Source of the DNA: CAZGNZ01 sp964527215
GTDB lineage: Bacteria; Fidelibacterota; Marinisomatia; SCGC-AAA003-L08; JACNLC01
Assembly (NCBI GenBank): GCA_964527215.1
Contig: CAZGNZ010000011.1
Coordinates: forward strand, 1 to 64,000
Direction: 5' to 3'
DNA length: 64,000 nucleotides
This document shows, in pieces, positions 18,229-27,584 of the stretch (its first letter is position 1; the number at the start of each line of letters is the position of its first letter). Below the pieces are notes generated by a model. That model saw only the letters and a list, made by a program, of their open reading frames with translations, was not told the DNA's origin and ran no database searches. The position numbers were made by a program, and so were the translations under genes.

Positions 18229-18762
18229 TTAATTTTGGGTATCAGCATCATTGCGTTTCATCAGAAGATCCAGATAGGCACAGTTAATGAGGTCGGACTC
18301 CTGAATCTCAAGCTGTTTCATCAGAGACCGAACCTGAAATTCACCATCTGCAGCGGATACTGTATCAGACAGAACTGCTTCAAGTTCAATAAAATCTCCC
18401 AGCCCCTCCACCTTATCCAGATGAATCCGGGTAATGCCTTTCAGGTAAAGGGTTCGAATTTCCCGAACTTCGCCGAGAATACCGTTTGCATCAGCCAGCA
18501 CCCGATAAAGATCATGAGGGGTATCGGTGCGAAAGATGGAGTAATTCGATGCAGACGGCCCTGTCATGTCAGGACGCTGATATGCAATAAGTTCACCATG
18601 ACCCTTCGGGAACTGTCTAAGCTTCAACCTTCCCTGACCGGTGTTAAAAAACGTATCAGTCTGTACAAGAACGACCGGACCTTCATCTGCCAGCGCTTTG
18701 GCAAGATCTTCAATTTGATCCCGGTGATTCACACGGGCCTTGATCTCAATATTCCGGGCCAT
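18229..18762 (-). CDS. CYTH-domain protein (class IV adenylate cyclase / triphosphatase-like)
   Basis: 177 residues with the CYTH tunnel-fold signature. The N-terminus MARNIEIKAR gives the family's metal/triphosphate-binding E-x-K strand, and later strands alternate charged residues (RLKLRQF, TRIHLDKVEGLGDFIELE). Family members hydrolyse triphosphates (thiamine triphosphate, inorganic triphosphate) or make cAMP; sequence does not decide. It lies between yjbQ and the DenV-like gene in one operon. A thiamine triphosphate role would fit loosely with YjbQ, which has been linked to thiamine phosphate, but this is conjecture. Confidence 0.88.
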   Translation of the reverse strand: MARNIEIKARVNHRDQIEDLAKALADEGPVVLVQTDTFFNTGQGRLKLRQFPKGHGELIAYQRPDMTGPSASNYSIFRTDTPHDLYRVLADANGILGEVREIRTLYLKGITRIHLDKVEGLGDFIELEAVLSDTVSAADGEFQVRSLMKQLEIQESDLINCAYLDLLMKRNDADTQN

Positions 18763-18806
18763 GATAGAACACGCCTGTTTCAGTCAACCCAACCGTTCAG
18801 CAATCA

Positions 18807-19217
18807 TCATGAGATCTGCTGTCTGCTGGGTATGAATTTTAAATAGACCTTTCGGCGTCTGGGACCGTCAAAATCTGCCAGAAACACACCCTGCCAGGTA
18901 CCGAGAGCCAGCCGGCCGTCTTCAATTATCAGGGTCTCCGAACTGCCGAAGATTGATGTTTTAATATGGGCTGCGGAATTGCCTTCCATATGGCGATAAC
19001 TGTCTTCGAATGGGACTATTTTATTGAGTTCCATTGTAATGTCGCGGACAACATCCGGATCGGCGTTTTCATTGATCGTGATGCCGCAGGTGGTATGGGG
19101 AACATACACGGTCAAAATTCCATCGGTCCAGCCTTCTTTCAGCACGGCGGACTGAATTTTCAGTGTGATGGATTGAAAATCAACCCGATCTTCAGTGGGT
19201 ATTTCCAAAACAACCAT
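18807..19217 (-). CDS. YjbQ / UPF0047 family protein
   Basis: 136 residues, full length for UPF0047. Diagnostic stretches are VPHTTCGITINENADPDV, DSYRHMEGNSAAHIKTS and the C-terminal LGTWQGVFLADFDGPR, which supply conserved histidines and acids. E. coli YjbQ shows weak thiamine-phosphate synthase activity; the physiological role is unsettled. The ATG lies 2 bp after the tnaA stop, so the pair is translationally close and certainly one transcript. Confidence 0.93.
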   Translation of the reverse strand: MVVLEIPTEDRVDFQSITLKIQSAVLKEGWTDGILTVYVPHTTCGITINENADPDVVRDITMELNKIVPFEDSYRHMEGNSAAHIKTSIFGSSETLIIEDGRLALGTWQGVFLADFDGPRRRKVYLKFIPSRQQIS

Positions 19218-19219
19218 AA

Positions 19220-20596
19220 CTACAGTCTCTTGAATTTTGCTGTAAAGTGACGGAGAAACGGCGCTTGATATACGATATTCATGCCAGTAATATTTTCCCG
19301 GCGATGGAATACATTGATGACGGCTTCTATCACATAATCGATATGACTTTGGGTGTAGGTTCGACGCGGGATGGCCAGCCGCACCAGATCCATGGGAGAT
19401 TCTCCCACATCCCGGCCGGTTTCCGAATCCACTTTATTAAACATCACGCCGCCGATTTCCACCGCCCGAATACCGGCTTCCAGGTACAATTCACAAGTCA
19501 GCGCCCACGCAGGATACTCATGGTGCGGGATATGATCCAGGAATTTCCGGCCGTCAATATAAATGGCATGCCCGCCCGGAGGCTCTACGATGGGCACGCC
19601 GGCATCGGTAAGATGATTGCCAAGATACTGTGTGGAACTTACCCGGTATTTCAGATAATCCTCCAGCATTGCTTCCTGAATACCAATGGCAATGGCTTCC
19701 AGATCGCGCCCGGCAAGACCGCCGTATGTCGGAAAGCCTTCCGTCAGGATCAGCATATCTTTTTCCTTCATCGCCAGCGACTGATCGTTGGTGCAGAGAA
19801 ATCCGCCGATATTGGCAATGCCGTCTTTTTTTGCACTCATTGTACAGCCGTCTGCATATGAAAACATTTCATGCACAATGGATTTAATGGACTTGTCCTG
19901 ATAACCTTCTTCGCGCAGTTTAATAAAATAGGCGTTTTCAGCAAAACGGCAGGCATCCAGGTAAAAGGGGATATCAAATTCGTGAGCCACTTCGGATATG
20001 GCACGAATGTTTGCCATGGACACCGGCTGTCCGCCTCCGCTGTTATTTGTCACCGTTACCATCACCAGCGGTATGCGCTCCACCCCGACTTCCCGAATGG
20101 TCTCCCTCAGACTGTCAATATCCATATTGCCCTTGAAAGGATGGATGACTTCCGGCTGCTGTCCTTCCTTGATGCAGAGATCCCTGGCTTCAGCTTTCTG
20201 AAACTCCACATTCGCCCGTGTGGTATCAAAATGCGTATTGTTGGGGACGACATCTCCTTCACTGCAAACCAGTGAAAAAAGAATGCGCTCAGCTGCACGA
20301 CCCTGATGGGTAGGAATTACATACTTAAAGCCCGTGATTTCCTTGATCGACTGTTCAAAGCGGATAAAACTGTTACTGCCGGCATAGGATTCATCCCCGC
20401 GCATAATGCCGGCCCACTGTTCGCTGCTCATCGCTCCGGTACCGGAATCCGTGAGCAAATCTATTACAACGTCACTGGCGTGAAGTAAAAAAGGGTTGTA
20501 GTGTGATGCCTGCAAAAAGAATTCGCGCGAACTTCGAGTGGACATCTTGATCGGTTCAACAGACTTAATCCGGAAGGGCTCAATAATCGTTTTCAT
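19220..20596 (-). CDS. tnaA: Tryptophanase (tryptophan indole-lyase)
   Basis: PLP enzyme of the beta-eliminating lyase family, 458 residues, cleaving L-tryptophan to indole, pyruvate and ammonia. The PLP lysine lies in TMSAKKDGIANIGG (K256/K257). The protein is close to both tryptophanase and tyrosine phenol-lyase. At the position where phenol-lyases have the substrate-binding arginine (SMERG) it reads AVEIG, as tryptophanases do, and the C-terminus LRHFTAKFK is also tryptophanase-like; phenol-lyase activity is less likely. AAAAGGA precedes the ATG. It leads a leftward operon with yjbQ, a CYTH gene and a DenV-like gene. No tnaC-like leader was recognised upstream, where a family B repeat sits instead. 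Confidence 0.92.
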   Translation of the reverse strand: MKTIIEPFRIKSVEPIKMSTRSSREFFLQASHYNPFLLHASDVVIDLLTDSGTGAMSSEQWAGIMRGDESYAGSNSFIRFEQSIKEITGFKYVIPTHQGRAAERILFSLVCSEGDVVPNNTHFDTTRANVEFQKAEARDLCIKEGQQPEVIHPFKGNMDIDSLRETIREVGVERIPLVMVTVTNNSGGGQPVSMANIRAISEVAHEFDIPFYLDACRFAENAYFIKLREEGYQDKSIKSIVHEMFSYADGCTMSAKKDGIANIGGFLCTNDQSLAMKEKDMLILTEGFPTYGGLAGRDLEAIAIGIQEAMLEDYLKYRVSSTQYLGNHLTDAGVPIVEPPGGHAIYIDGRKFLDHIPHHEYPAWALTCELYLEAGIRAVEIGGVMFNKVDSETGRDVGESPMDLVRLAIPRRTYTQSHIDYVIEAVINVFHRRENITGMNIVYQAPFLRHFTAKFKRL

Positions 20597-21013
20597 AAAT
20601 TTTCCTTTTAATTCCAGCAGTAAATTTACAACTGATCAAAATCACGTTCTTTATTGAAATTCTCCAATTCGACCAGTTAAATGAATTTCCCCGCCCGTCA
20701 GCTGATGGGACGGGGTATCAGTAATCGATCGGGGCATTAACTATCTCGCCGCAACGCCAAATGGCGGATTTTCAACAGGCAGCGGGATTGCACCCAGTTA
20801 CACTTGTCCGTCAGGAGACGATTTCAAAAAAACAGTGATTCATTCACTCCAGTTCTCGTTTCCGAAATCACCCTCACCGGTCCGCGTTGACAGTTATCAT
20901 CCGCAACTGAAATCCGGACGAGGTTCGGCGGAATCAAAAACAGATTTGCGCTTAATCCGGAAAGGGATTCGGCAGTATATTGCACCATAAATATTCAGGA
21001 AAGATTTCTGTAC
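20597..21013. other. Divergent intergenic region between tnaA and the symporter
   Basis: 417 bp holding promoters for both directions, not resolvable by eye, and repeat family B copy 2 at 20681-20830. Confidence 0.5.
20681..20830 (+). repeat. Palindrome-rich dispersed repeat family B, copy 2 (diverged)
   Basis: About 150 bp, clearly related to the copies at 15499 and 28769 (ATGAATTTCCCCGCCCGTC at the start, AATGGCGGATTTTCAACA and CACCCAGTTACAC further in) but with many changes in the first half and a shorter tail. The frame open in copies 1 and 3 is lost here. Confidence 0.8.
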
Positions 21014-22405
21014 ATGCCGACACAATTCTCCAACACCATTGATCATTGGGCGGCAGCATTTGCTGATTTTGTCTGGGGTACACCACTGCTTTTACTGCTT
21101 TTGGGAGGCGGTCTGTTTTTCACGGTTTACTCCCGCTTCATTCCTTTCAGATACATCAAACACGGACTGGATATCGTTCGCGGGAAATACGACGATCCCG
21201 ATGAACCCGGTCAGATCAGCCATTTCCAGGCATTGTCCAGTGCCCTTGCAAGCACGGTCGGAATGGGGAATATCAGCGGTGTGGCAGTGGCCATCCACAC
21301 CGGAGGTCCCGGTGCACTTTTCTGGATGTGGATGAGCGCAGTGGTCGGAATGGCGACCAAATTTTTCACCTGCAGTCTGGCAATCATGTACCGCGGACGG
21401 GACGATCACGGAGAAATACAGGGTGGTCCAATGTACGTTATCAGGGAAGGGCTTCCCCCGTCCCTGCGCTGGCTGGGGGTTTTTTTCAGTTTGGCCGGAC
21501 TGTTCGGCTGCCTGACGCTGTTTCAGGCCAATCAGCTGACACAGATTCTGGTGGACGAGGTATTTCAGGCAGCACAATGGCCAAGTTCAACCCTGATGAT
21601 GCTGAAACTTGGAATTGGATTGGCAATTGCAACGGTTGTGGCTCTGGTCATATTCGGCGGGATTCGGCGTATCGGTCTGGTCGCTTCCCGACTGGTTCCG
21701 GCAATGGTGATTCTTTACCTGACAGCCGGTATTCTGATCCTGCTGAGCAATATTTCTCAAATCCCGGGTCTGCTTGCTCTTATCATCCGTGATGCGTTCA
21801 CCGGGGAGGCAGTTCTGGGCGGTGCTGTGGGAACCGTACTGATCACCGGAATTCGGCGGGCCGCTTTTTCGAATGAAGCCGGTATCGGCACTGAAGCAAT
21901 GGCTCACGGCGCTGCCCGAACCAGCGAACCTGTTCGTGAAGGATTGGTGGCAATGATCGGCCCGCTTATTGACACCGTGATTGTATGCTCGATCACAGCA
22001 CTGGTCATTCTTTCTGCCGGAGTCTGGCAGGGATCAGAGGCAAACGGGGTAACATTGACCGCTCAGGCGTTTAATATCGGATTGCCCGGATTCGGCCGTG
22101 TTCTGCTCATTGTGAGTGTGCTGGTATTCAGTGTATCCACCATGATCGGATATTCCTATTACGGTGCAAAATGTACCGGTTTTCTCTTCGGAGTCCGTCA
22201 CAAAACCACGTATCGGATATTTTATACCGCGGCACTGATACTCGGTGCACTTGGTTCCATTGATGCGGTGGTGAATTTTCTGGATGGGATGTTTGCTCTG
22301 ATGGCGATACCAACCATGATATCCACCATCATTCTTGCCCCGCATGTGATGGAGGCGGCGGGCAGGTACTTCAGCGAGTTAAAAAACTCCCGGAATCAGA
22401 TGTAA
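21014..22405 (+). CDS. Sodium:alanine/glycine symporter (AGCS family)
   Basis: Integral membrane amino-acid:cation symporter, 463 residues with about ten hydrophobic helices. Family signatures are the N-terminal GGGLFFTVYSRFIPFRYI, the conserved loop SSALASTVGMGNISGVAVAI, GGPMYVI, and RRAAFSNEAGIGTEAMAHGAA. Imports alanine or glycine with Na+ (or H+). Start: ATG 21014, with AGGAAAG upstream. Single gene, divergent from tnaA and convergent with the BFN gene. Na+ use would match a Na+-pumping Rnf complex, if this Rnf is of that type. Confidence 0.95.
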   Translation: MPTQFSNTIDHWAAAFADFVWGTPLLLLLLGGGLFFTVYSRFIPFRYIKHGLDIVRGKYDDPDEPGQISHFQALSSALASTVGMGNISGVAVAIHTGGPGALFWMWMSAVVGMATKFFTCSLAIMYRGRDDHGEIQGGPMYVIREGLPPSLRWLGVFFSLAGLFGCLTLFQANQLTQILVDEVFQAAQWPSSTLMMLKLGIGLAIATVVALVIFGGIRRIGLVASRLVPAMVILYLTAGILILLSNISQIPGLLALIIRDAFTGEAVLGGAVGTVLITGIRRAAFSNEAGIGTEAMAHGAARTSEPVREGLVAMIGPLIDTVIVCSITALVILSAGVWQGSEANGVTLTAQAFNIGLPGFGRVLLIVSVLVFSVSTMIGYSYYGAKCTGFLFGVRHKTTYRIFYTAALILGALGSIDAVVNFLDGMFALMAIPTMISTIILAPHVMEAAGRYFSELKNSRNQM

Positions 22406-22425
22406 TGGTGGTGCGGCCGGAACAG

Positions 22426-22450
22426 GAGGCGCTGCCGGGCGGCAGCACCT
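22426..22450. terminator. Possible bidirectional terminator hairpin
   Basis: AGGCGCTGCC and GGCAGCACCT pair over ten positions with one mismatch around a short GC loop, between convergent genes. The T-rich tail (ATTCGTTTTT) is imperfect, and the hairpin overlaps the BFN stop codon. Confidence 0.35.
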
Positions 22451-23027
22451 ATTCGTTTTTCAGATTACTGATGCGGTCACGAATCTTGGCAGCCTCTTCA
22501 TATTCTTCCCCGTCAATGGCATCTTGAAGAGCGGATTCCAGCTTTTTCAGAGAAGCAGCACGGATTTGTTCTGGTCGATCCGGTGAACTCGATTCCGGGT
22601 CAACCGGAGGGGGTGCCAGAATACCTTCCTCACCGACATCCGCAAACACCCTTTCATGTACCAGAATCGGAGCATCATTTCTCAGCGCCAGGGCAATGGC
22701 ATCACTGGGCCGGGAATCCATTTTAATGGTAGTCCGGTCTTCGGAAAGGAGAAAAATCTGGGCATAAAACGTCTCGTTGGATATATGTGTAACCAGCATT
22801 TTGGTCATCTGGGAACCCAGCTCAGTAATCATTGAGGTCATTAGATCGTGCGTCAGCGGACGGGGCATCTCCACGCCTTCAAGGGCAAGGGCAATGGCCT
22901 GCGCCTCAACACCGCCCACAATAATGGGAATTTGCCGTCTGCCGTCCAGCTCCCTGAGAACGATGGCATAACCCTTGCTTCCCTGATGATAGGTAATACC
23001 TGCTATTTCAACTGGAATCAATGACAC
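22449..23027 (-). CDS. Bifunctional nuclease (BFN/DUF151) domain protein with UVR motif
   Basis: 192 residues. The N-terminal 140 residues are the BFN (DUF151) domain: GSKGYAIVLRELDGRRQIPI, then DSRPSDAIALALRNDAPI. The C-terminus (about 158-190) is a UVR (UvrB/UvrC) helical hairpin, EEYEEAAKIRDRISNL, a module that mediates protein contacts. Plant and archaeal relatives have been described as nucleases; bacterial function is uncertain. It is the last gene of the murQ operon, 14 bp after the Pgi/Pmi gene. The UVR motif recurs in ClpC at 53856. Confidence 0.92.
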   Translation of the reverse strand: MSLIPVEIAGITYHQGSKGYAIVLRELDGRRQIPIIVGGVEAQAIALALEGVEMPRPLTHDLMTSMITELGSQMTKMLVTHISNETFYAQIFLLSEDRTTIKMDSRPSDAIALALRNDAPILVHERVFADVGEEGILAPPPVDPESSSPDRPEQIRAASLKKLESALQDAIDGEEYEEAAKIRDRISNLKNE

Positions 23028-23041
23028 GTTTTCAGTATCTC

Positions 23042-24097
23042 CTACAGTTTACTCATCCGGTCTTTCAACAGACTGATTCGGGTCACGGGTGTGGGATCCG
23101 TCTCATTCAGCAGGGCAGCATAATAACTGACCCAGTCCGTGAGGTGGATTAATTTGAGCAGCCGTTCAATCCTGGATTCACCATCGCAATCCAGGGAGAT
23201 CTGGTATCCGGCTTTTTCAGCCAGCAGTTCTGATGAAACTTCCATACGGCCGAGACTGCGTTCATGATCATCCAGATCTTTAAACCAGATAATTCCACAG
23301 GTGCGAAGCAGGTCTTCATTACAGCTCCACCCTTCGATTTCATTGTGATTCTGCTCAGGTATGTGATGATGGAATGCCAGCATTTTGGCATTTTCTGCCA
23401 ATTGACCCCGGAATCGCAGCGCAGCCACCCATGTCATATCCTCACTGCCGTATATCACCGGGATGGAGCGATGAATCTGTTCAGCAATTTCAACCGCGTA
23501 ATTGTCTTCTGCCCCGATCTCATACTGAGTCCGGTAATCCCGAAGCACCTCAGCAGAACGCAGGAGTTCTTCAATAAGGACATCCGGTACAAACCCCAGT
23601 TTATTCAGCAGGAAAGTGATGTTGGCAAATGAGAATCCCAGAGCTGCCCTGGGCTGGAGTCCTGCCGGAATGACGACCAAATCCAGATTGTCCCTGACAG
23701 CCCATTCGGTAACAGCCCCGCCGGTGGACAGCACGACCATGGGAGCTCCGATGGTCCGGCATTGAACGTAGGCACTCAAGGTTTCTTCAGTATTCCCGGA
23801 ATAAGAAGATGCCAGAATCAGCGTATGCTTGTTTACCCAATGGGGAATATTATAGGATCGGTTGACCAAAATCGGGACGGGGCAATCGTTCTGCACCATG
23901 ACCCGGGTCACATCACCGCCAATGGCAGAACCGCCCATCCCCAAAACCAAAATCGTATGGATGTCTTGATAATCATGTCGGGCATTCCAATTTCGAATGT
24001 AATCTGCAACCCGATCAATCTGATCTGGAAATCCATGTACCGCTGAATACATGTCTGACGTATCGTACTGCTGTTTCAGCTCCTGAATATTTTTCAT
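23042..24097 (-). CDS. Bifunctional phosphoglucose/phosphomannose isomerase
   Basis: SIS-domain sugar isomerase, 351 residues, interconverting fructose-6-P with glucose-6-P and mannose-6-P. The first SIS domain has VLGMGGSAIGGDV and SSYSGNTEETLS (phosphosugar-binding serines), the second carries the catalytic HNEIEGW segment. This compact enzyme is typical of archaea and some bacteria and differs from classical Pgi. Start: ATG 24097, overlapped by AAGGACAAGGA; in-frame ATGs upstream (24115, 24124) have weaker signals. In operon with the phosphohexomutase, matching a shared hexose-phosphate function. Confidence 0.93.
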   Translation of the reverse strand: MKNIQELKQQYDTSDMYSAVHGFPDQIDRVADYIRNWNARHDYQDIHTILVLGMGGSAIGGDVTRVMVQNDCPVPILVNRSYNIPHWVNKHTLILASSYSGNTEETLSAYVQCRTIGAPMVVLSTGGAVTEWAVRDNLDLVVIPAGLQPRAALGFSFANITFLLNKLGFVPDVLIEELLRSAEVLRDYRTQYEIGAEDNYAVEIAEQIHRSIPVIYGSEDMTWVAALRFRGQLAENAKMLAFHHHIPEQNHNEIEGWSCNEDLLRTCGIIWFKDLDDHERSLGRMEVSSELLAEKAGYQISLDCDGESRIERLLKLIHLTDWVSYYAALLNETDPTPVTRISLLKDRMSKL

Positions 24098-24140
24098 TCC
24101 TTGTCCTTGTTTCATCTTTTTCATCAATAATTTGAAAGTC

Positions 24141-25094
24141 TCAGTTACGGCGTTTTGTAATTAAATCACTGAAGTAGTACAGGTCCGCCGGGTCAGAACT
24201 CAAGCCTTTGAGGACTGCATTTGCTGTACGGATCGTTTCTTCCACAAAAACTTCAGCCTCCCGCCGGATGCCGCTTTCATCAAGCAGGGTACGAATCTGG
24301 TTCAGTCCTTGACTGAAATCACTGTTGGCTGCATGAATGGCCTTTTGAATGTCATTTGGAATTTGCTCCACTGCCCGAATCATCAGGTATGTTTTTTTCC
24401 CCAGCAGGATGTCGCTGTGCAGACTCTTTCCCATTTTGGAAGTGTCTGAATAGATCTCCATCATATCATCCTGCACCTGGAATGCCCTGCCCACCAGACG
24501 GGCAAAATCCCGAACTGTACGGCGGTCGGATTCCGGGGCATCCGCAGCTATGGCTCCCATTTCCGCGGCCAGTCCCAGAAGATGTCCTGTTTTCAGGTCA
24601 ATCATCTTCAGATATTCTTCTATCGAGACATTCGACCGTGTTTCAAATTCTTTATCAAGCGCCTGACCCTCACATACTTTCAGAAGTCCCATAGTGAACA
24701 CCGTCATCAGGTCTGCAGCATTCTTCCGGCTTTTCTGCAGTACTATCATCGCCAGAGACAGCATGGCATCACCGGTCAGTATGGCTGTGCCGATATCCCA
24801 TTTTTCATGAACCGTGGGCTGGCCGTGCCGGGTGTGATCATCATCCATGATATCGTCATGAACAAGTGTAAAATTATGGAGTATTTCCACTGCCAGGGCA
24901 GCAGACAGGCCACTGTTCCGGGAAGCACCGAAAACCTGCGCACTGATCTGAGTCAGTATGGGCCGCAGGCGTTTCCCCCCCCCATTCAGAACATACTGAA
25001 TGGGAATGGTCAGTGATTCCGGGCCGGTTTGATAAATTTCCAGCAGATGCCTGTTGATTTCATCCCGGATATCTTTTAAAATTATGTTATCCAC
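24141..25094 (-). CDS. Polyprenyl diphosphate synthase (trans-isoprenyl)
   Basis: 318 residues. Condenses isopentenyl diphosphate onto allylic diphosphates. First aspartate-rich motif HDDIMDDDHTRHG, second QVQDDMMEIYSD (DDxxE where DDxxD is usual), plus GGGKRLRP and KTGHL. Chain length cannot be fixed from sequence; geranylgeranyl or longer products for quinones or undecaprenol are possible. The start is ambiguous: GGAGAG precedes TTG 25097 and GTG 25094, both inside the end of the upstream gene; GTG is preferred. Part of the overlapped murQ operon. Confidence 0.92.
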   Translation of the reverse strand: MDNIILKDIRDEINRHLLEIYQTGPESLTIPIQYVLNGGGKRLRPILTQISAQVFGASRNSGLSAALAVEILHNFTLVHDDIMDDDHTRHGQPTVHEKWDIGTAILTGDAMLSLAMIVLQKSRKNAADLMTVFTMGLLKVCEGQALDKEFETRSNVSIEEYLKMIDLKTGHLLGLAAEMGAIAADAPESDRRTVRDFARLVGRAFQVQDDMMEIYSDTSKMGKSLHSDILLGKKTYLMIRAVEQIPNDIQKAIHAANSDFSQGLNQIRTLLDESGIRREAEVFVEETIRTANAVLKGLSSDPADLYYFSDLITKRRN

Positions 25095-26445
25095 CAACAG
25101 AAATCTCTCCAAACTCCTGCAGTTTGGTCAACACAAGTTCCTGAATTTCATCCATCCGCTCCGGGGTCTGGGCTTCAAAACGGCAGACAATAACCGGTTG
25201 GGTGTTGGATGCTCTCACCAGTCCCCAGCCGTCACCAAATTTTATCCGGACACCATCCACATCAATACAATCAAAATGGGTCGTAAAATAATCCACCGCC
25301 TGCCTGGCGATATTGAATTTCTCCTCATCGCTGGGACATTCCATGCGCAGTTCCGGGGTGCTGTAATATACGGGAATCTCACTGGCCAGATCGGACAGCC
25401 TGCGATCGCCGCGGGACAATGTCCGTGCCAGTCGTAATGCCACATACACCGCATCGTCAAAGCCGAAAAATTCATCCTTGAAAAACAAGTGACCGCTCAT
25501 TTCACCGGCAAAGTTGACATTTTCTTCCCGCATTTTATCCTTGATCAGGGAATGCCCTGTTTTCCACATAATCGGTTTCCCGCCATAACGCAGGATCATA
25601 TCCTCCAGGGACTGTGAACATTTCACATCAAACACGATCGCTTCACCGTCTTTTATAATTTCCGGCAGAAACAAAGCCATCAAATTGTCCGCCCGAATGA
25701 TACCGCCTTTGTCGTCCACAGCCACAACCCGGTCGGCATCTCCGTCGAAAGCCACCCCAAGGTCATATGCACCGGTTTTCATCAGCTCAATGACTTCTGC
25801 CAGATTTTCATCCTCAGTAGGATCCGGATGATGATTTGGAAAGCGCCCGTCCACATCACAGTAGAGCTCTGTGACCTCCATACCCAGGGTTTTAAAAATG
25901 TCCGGACCCGTGAGACAGCCGGCGGCATTGCCGCAGTCCATGACAACCTTCATCGGGCGTTCAATTTGGATTTTTTCTTCCAGCATCCTCAGATAATCCG
26001 GCTGAATATCCTGTTCGGTCAGGGACCCGGATCCTGATTCAAAGTCATCTGCCAAAATCAGATCACGCAGTTCCAGGATTTGATCTCCGTAAAATGCTTT
26101 TTGATCATAGGACAATTTAAAGCCATTGTATTCCGGCGGATTATGGCTGCCCGTAATCTGAACCGCGCCGTCAATTTCAAGGAAGAACATGCTGTAATAA
26201 TTCACGGGTGTAGGGATGATGCCAAGATCAATCACGTCAATACCGGTTGACCGAATTCCGCCGATAAGCATGTCTTTCAGATGAGGGGTGGTCAGCCGAA
26301 TATCACCGCTGACTGCTGCGGAGCGGCCGCCGTCCCTTTTGATCCAGGTTCCAAATGCTTTTCCGAGGTTGGTTACAACTTCATCTGTGAAATCCTCGGC
26401 CACAATGCCGCGAATATCATATTGACGGAATATATTGGTGTTCAT
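25087..26445 (-). CDS. Phosphomannomutase/phosphoglucomutase (alpha-D-phosphohexomutase)
   Basis: 452 residues. Interconverts hexose 1- and 6-phosphates. All four site loops are visible: the phosphoserine loop ITGSHNPPEYN, the metal loop AFDGDADRV, the sugar loop GEMSGHLFF, and the phosphate loop RASNTQPVIVCRFE. N-terminal FRQYDIRG is typical of the ManB/AlgC group. Overlaps anmK by 4 bp (ATGA) and the prenyl synthase by about 8 bp, so it is translationally coupled on both sides. Confidence 0.95.
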   Translation of the reverse strand: MNTNIFRQYDIRGIVAEDFTDEVVTNLGKAFGTWIKRDGGRSAAVSGDIRLTTPHLKDMLIGGIRSTGIDVIDLGIIPTPVNYYSMFFLEIDGAVQITGSHNPPEYNGFKLSYDQKAFYGDQILELRDLILADDFESGSGSLTEQDIQPDYLRMLEEKIQIERPMKVVMDCGNAAGCLTGPDIFKTLGMEVTELYCDVDGRFPNHHPDPTEDENLAEVIELMKTGAYDLGVAFDGDADRVVAVDDKGGIIRADNLMALFLPEIIKDGEAIVFDVKCSQSLEDMILRYGGKPIMWKTGHSLIKDKMREENVNFAGEMSGHLFFKDEFFGFDDAVYVALRLARTLSRGDRRLSDLASEIPVYYSTPELRMECPSDEEKFNIARQAVDYFTTHFDCIDVDGVRIKFGDGWGLVRASNTQPVIVCRFEAQTPERMDEIQELVLTKLQEFGEISVGG

Positions 26446-27584
26446 GGTTCCCCTTTATAGATTTTTCCAAGAATGGCTGCTTCGGAAGCACCGGTCACTG
26501 ACGGCATATTGCCCGGCATGTTCTGCATCCGGCATACTGCCAGAACTGCCATCAGCAGTGCTTCCTTGGCATCGGGCCCCAGGCCCGGCAGGCTGAAATT
26601 TTCAATGTTTCCCTTGGGAAATCCGGCTTCCAGATCCTGCCTCAGTACCGGATGATGACTTCCACCACCATTTAAAATCAACTTACCGTTATAGTCTGAT
26701 AAATTAAGGAACTTTCCTATGTTCTCTGTAACGCTTTTTGCCGTGTATGCCACCAGTGTACGGAGCAGGTTTACAGCACTGACATCAGGGAATTTTTCCA
26801 TGATTTTGTGAAGGTACTCTGACCCAAACTCATGCCGTCCGGTTGATTTAGGCGGTCTGCGGCGGATATAGGGATGGGCCATCAGATATTCAAGCACCAC
26901 CGCATTGACCGAACCGCTGCGGGAGTACTGCCCGTCCCAGTCTGCGGTATCCTCGAAAACCATTCTGCAGCACTCGTCAATCAATCCCATACCCGGTCCT
27001 GTGTCAAAGCCGTTCACCTGGTCTCGACGGCCGGACGCCGGGATGTATGAAACATTCGCCACACCTCCCAAATTCAGTGTGATGACATCTTTTCGGGCTT
27101 CCCGGTATAAAAGCCAGTCCAGAAACGGGATCAGCGGAGCACCGCTGCCGCCGGCCGTCAGATCGGCCTGACGCACATCATACACCACCGGGGCCCGAAC
27201 GACCTCATAGAGCGGACCCGGATGTCCGATTTGCCGGGTCGAAACTTTGTCTTGGTGAGCCACTGTCTGACCGTGACTACCCACGAGATCCACTTTTCGT
27301 CCATTTAGAAAACCGGATACTGCAGCGGCAAATGCGCTGCCCAGCAATTTATGGACTTCTCGAATATCCTCCTCTTCACCTTCCAGAACACGGTTAATCC
27401 TTCCGCGCAGTTCTGCAGAGTACGGGACTGTTTCAAAATCCTCAGCGGACCAGGTCAGCTGGTACTGCGGAGTCAGCCGAACGGAGCATAGCAGGCAGTC
27501 CAGACCATCCATGGACGTTCCGGACATCAATCCAAGGACGTGCCATTTTTGAACACGGTTGGATACGGATTTCTCCGATGTCAT
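26442..27584 (-). CDS. anmK: Anhydro-N-acetylmuramic acid kinase
   Basis: 380 residues. Phosphorylates 1,6-anhydroMurNAc, with ring opening, to MurNAc-6-P during peptidoglycan recycling. The N-terminal GLMSGTSMDGLD is diagnostic; further on are GSHGQTVAHQ, LNLGGVANVSYIP, GFDTGPGMGLIDE and a C-terminal NGGGSHHPVL nucleotide-site block. It overlaps murQ upstream and the phosphohexomutase downstream by 4 bp each. The pair with murQ gives the complete route from anhydroMurNAc to GlcNAc-6-P. Confidence 0.96.
   Translation of the reverse strand: MTSEKSVSNRVQKWHVLGLMSGTSMDGLDCLLCSVRLTPQYQLTWSAEDFETVPYSAELRGRINRVLEGEEEDIREVHKLLGSAFAAAVSGFLNGRKVDLVGSHGQTVAHQDKVSTRQIGHPGPLYEVVRAPVVYDVRQADLTAGGSGAPLIPFLDWLLYREARKDVITLNLGGVANVSYIPASGRRDQVNGFDTGPGMGLIDECCRMVFEDTADWDGQYSRSGSVNAVVLEYLMAHPYIRRRPPKSTGRHEFGSEYLHKIMEKFPDVSAVNLLRTLVAYTAKSVTENIGKFLNLSDYNGKLILNGGGSHHPVLRQDLEAGFPKGNIENFSLPGLGPDAKEALLMAVLAVCRMQNMPGNMPSVTGASEAAILGKIYKGEP

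Noticed and set aside
19220..20596. Tyrosine phenol-lyase
   Set aside because: The substrate arginine of phenol-lyases (SMERG) is replaced by Ile (AVEIG), as in tryptophanases.
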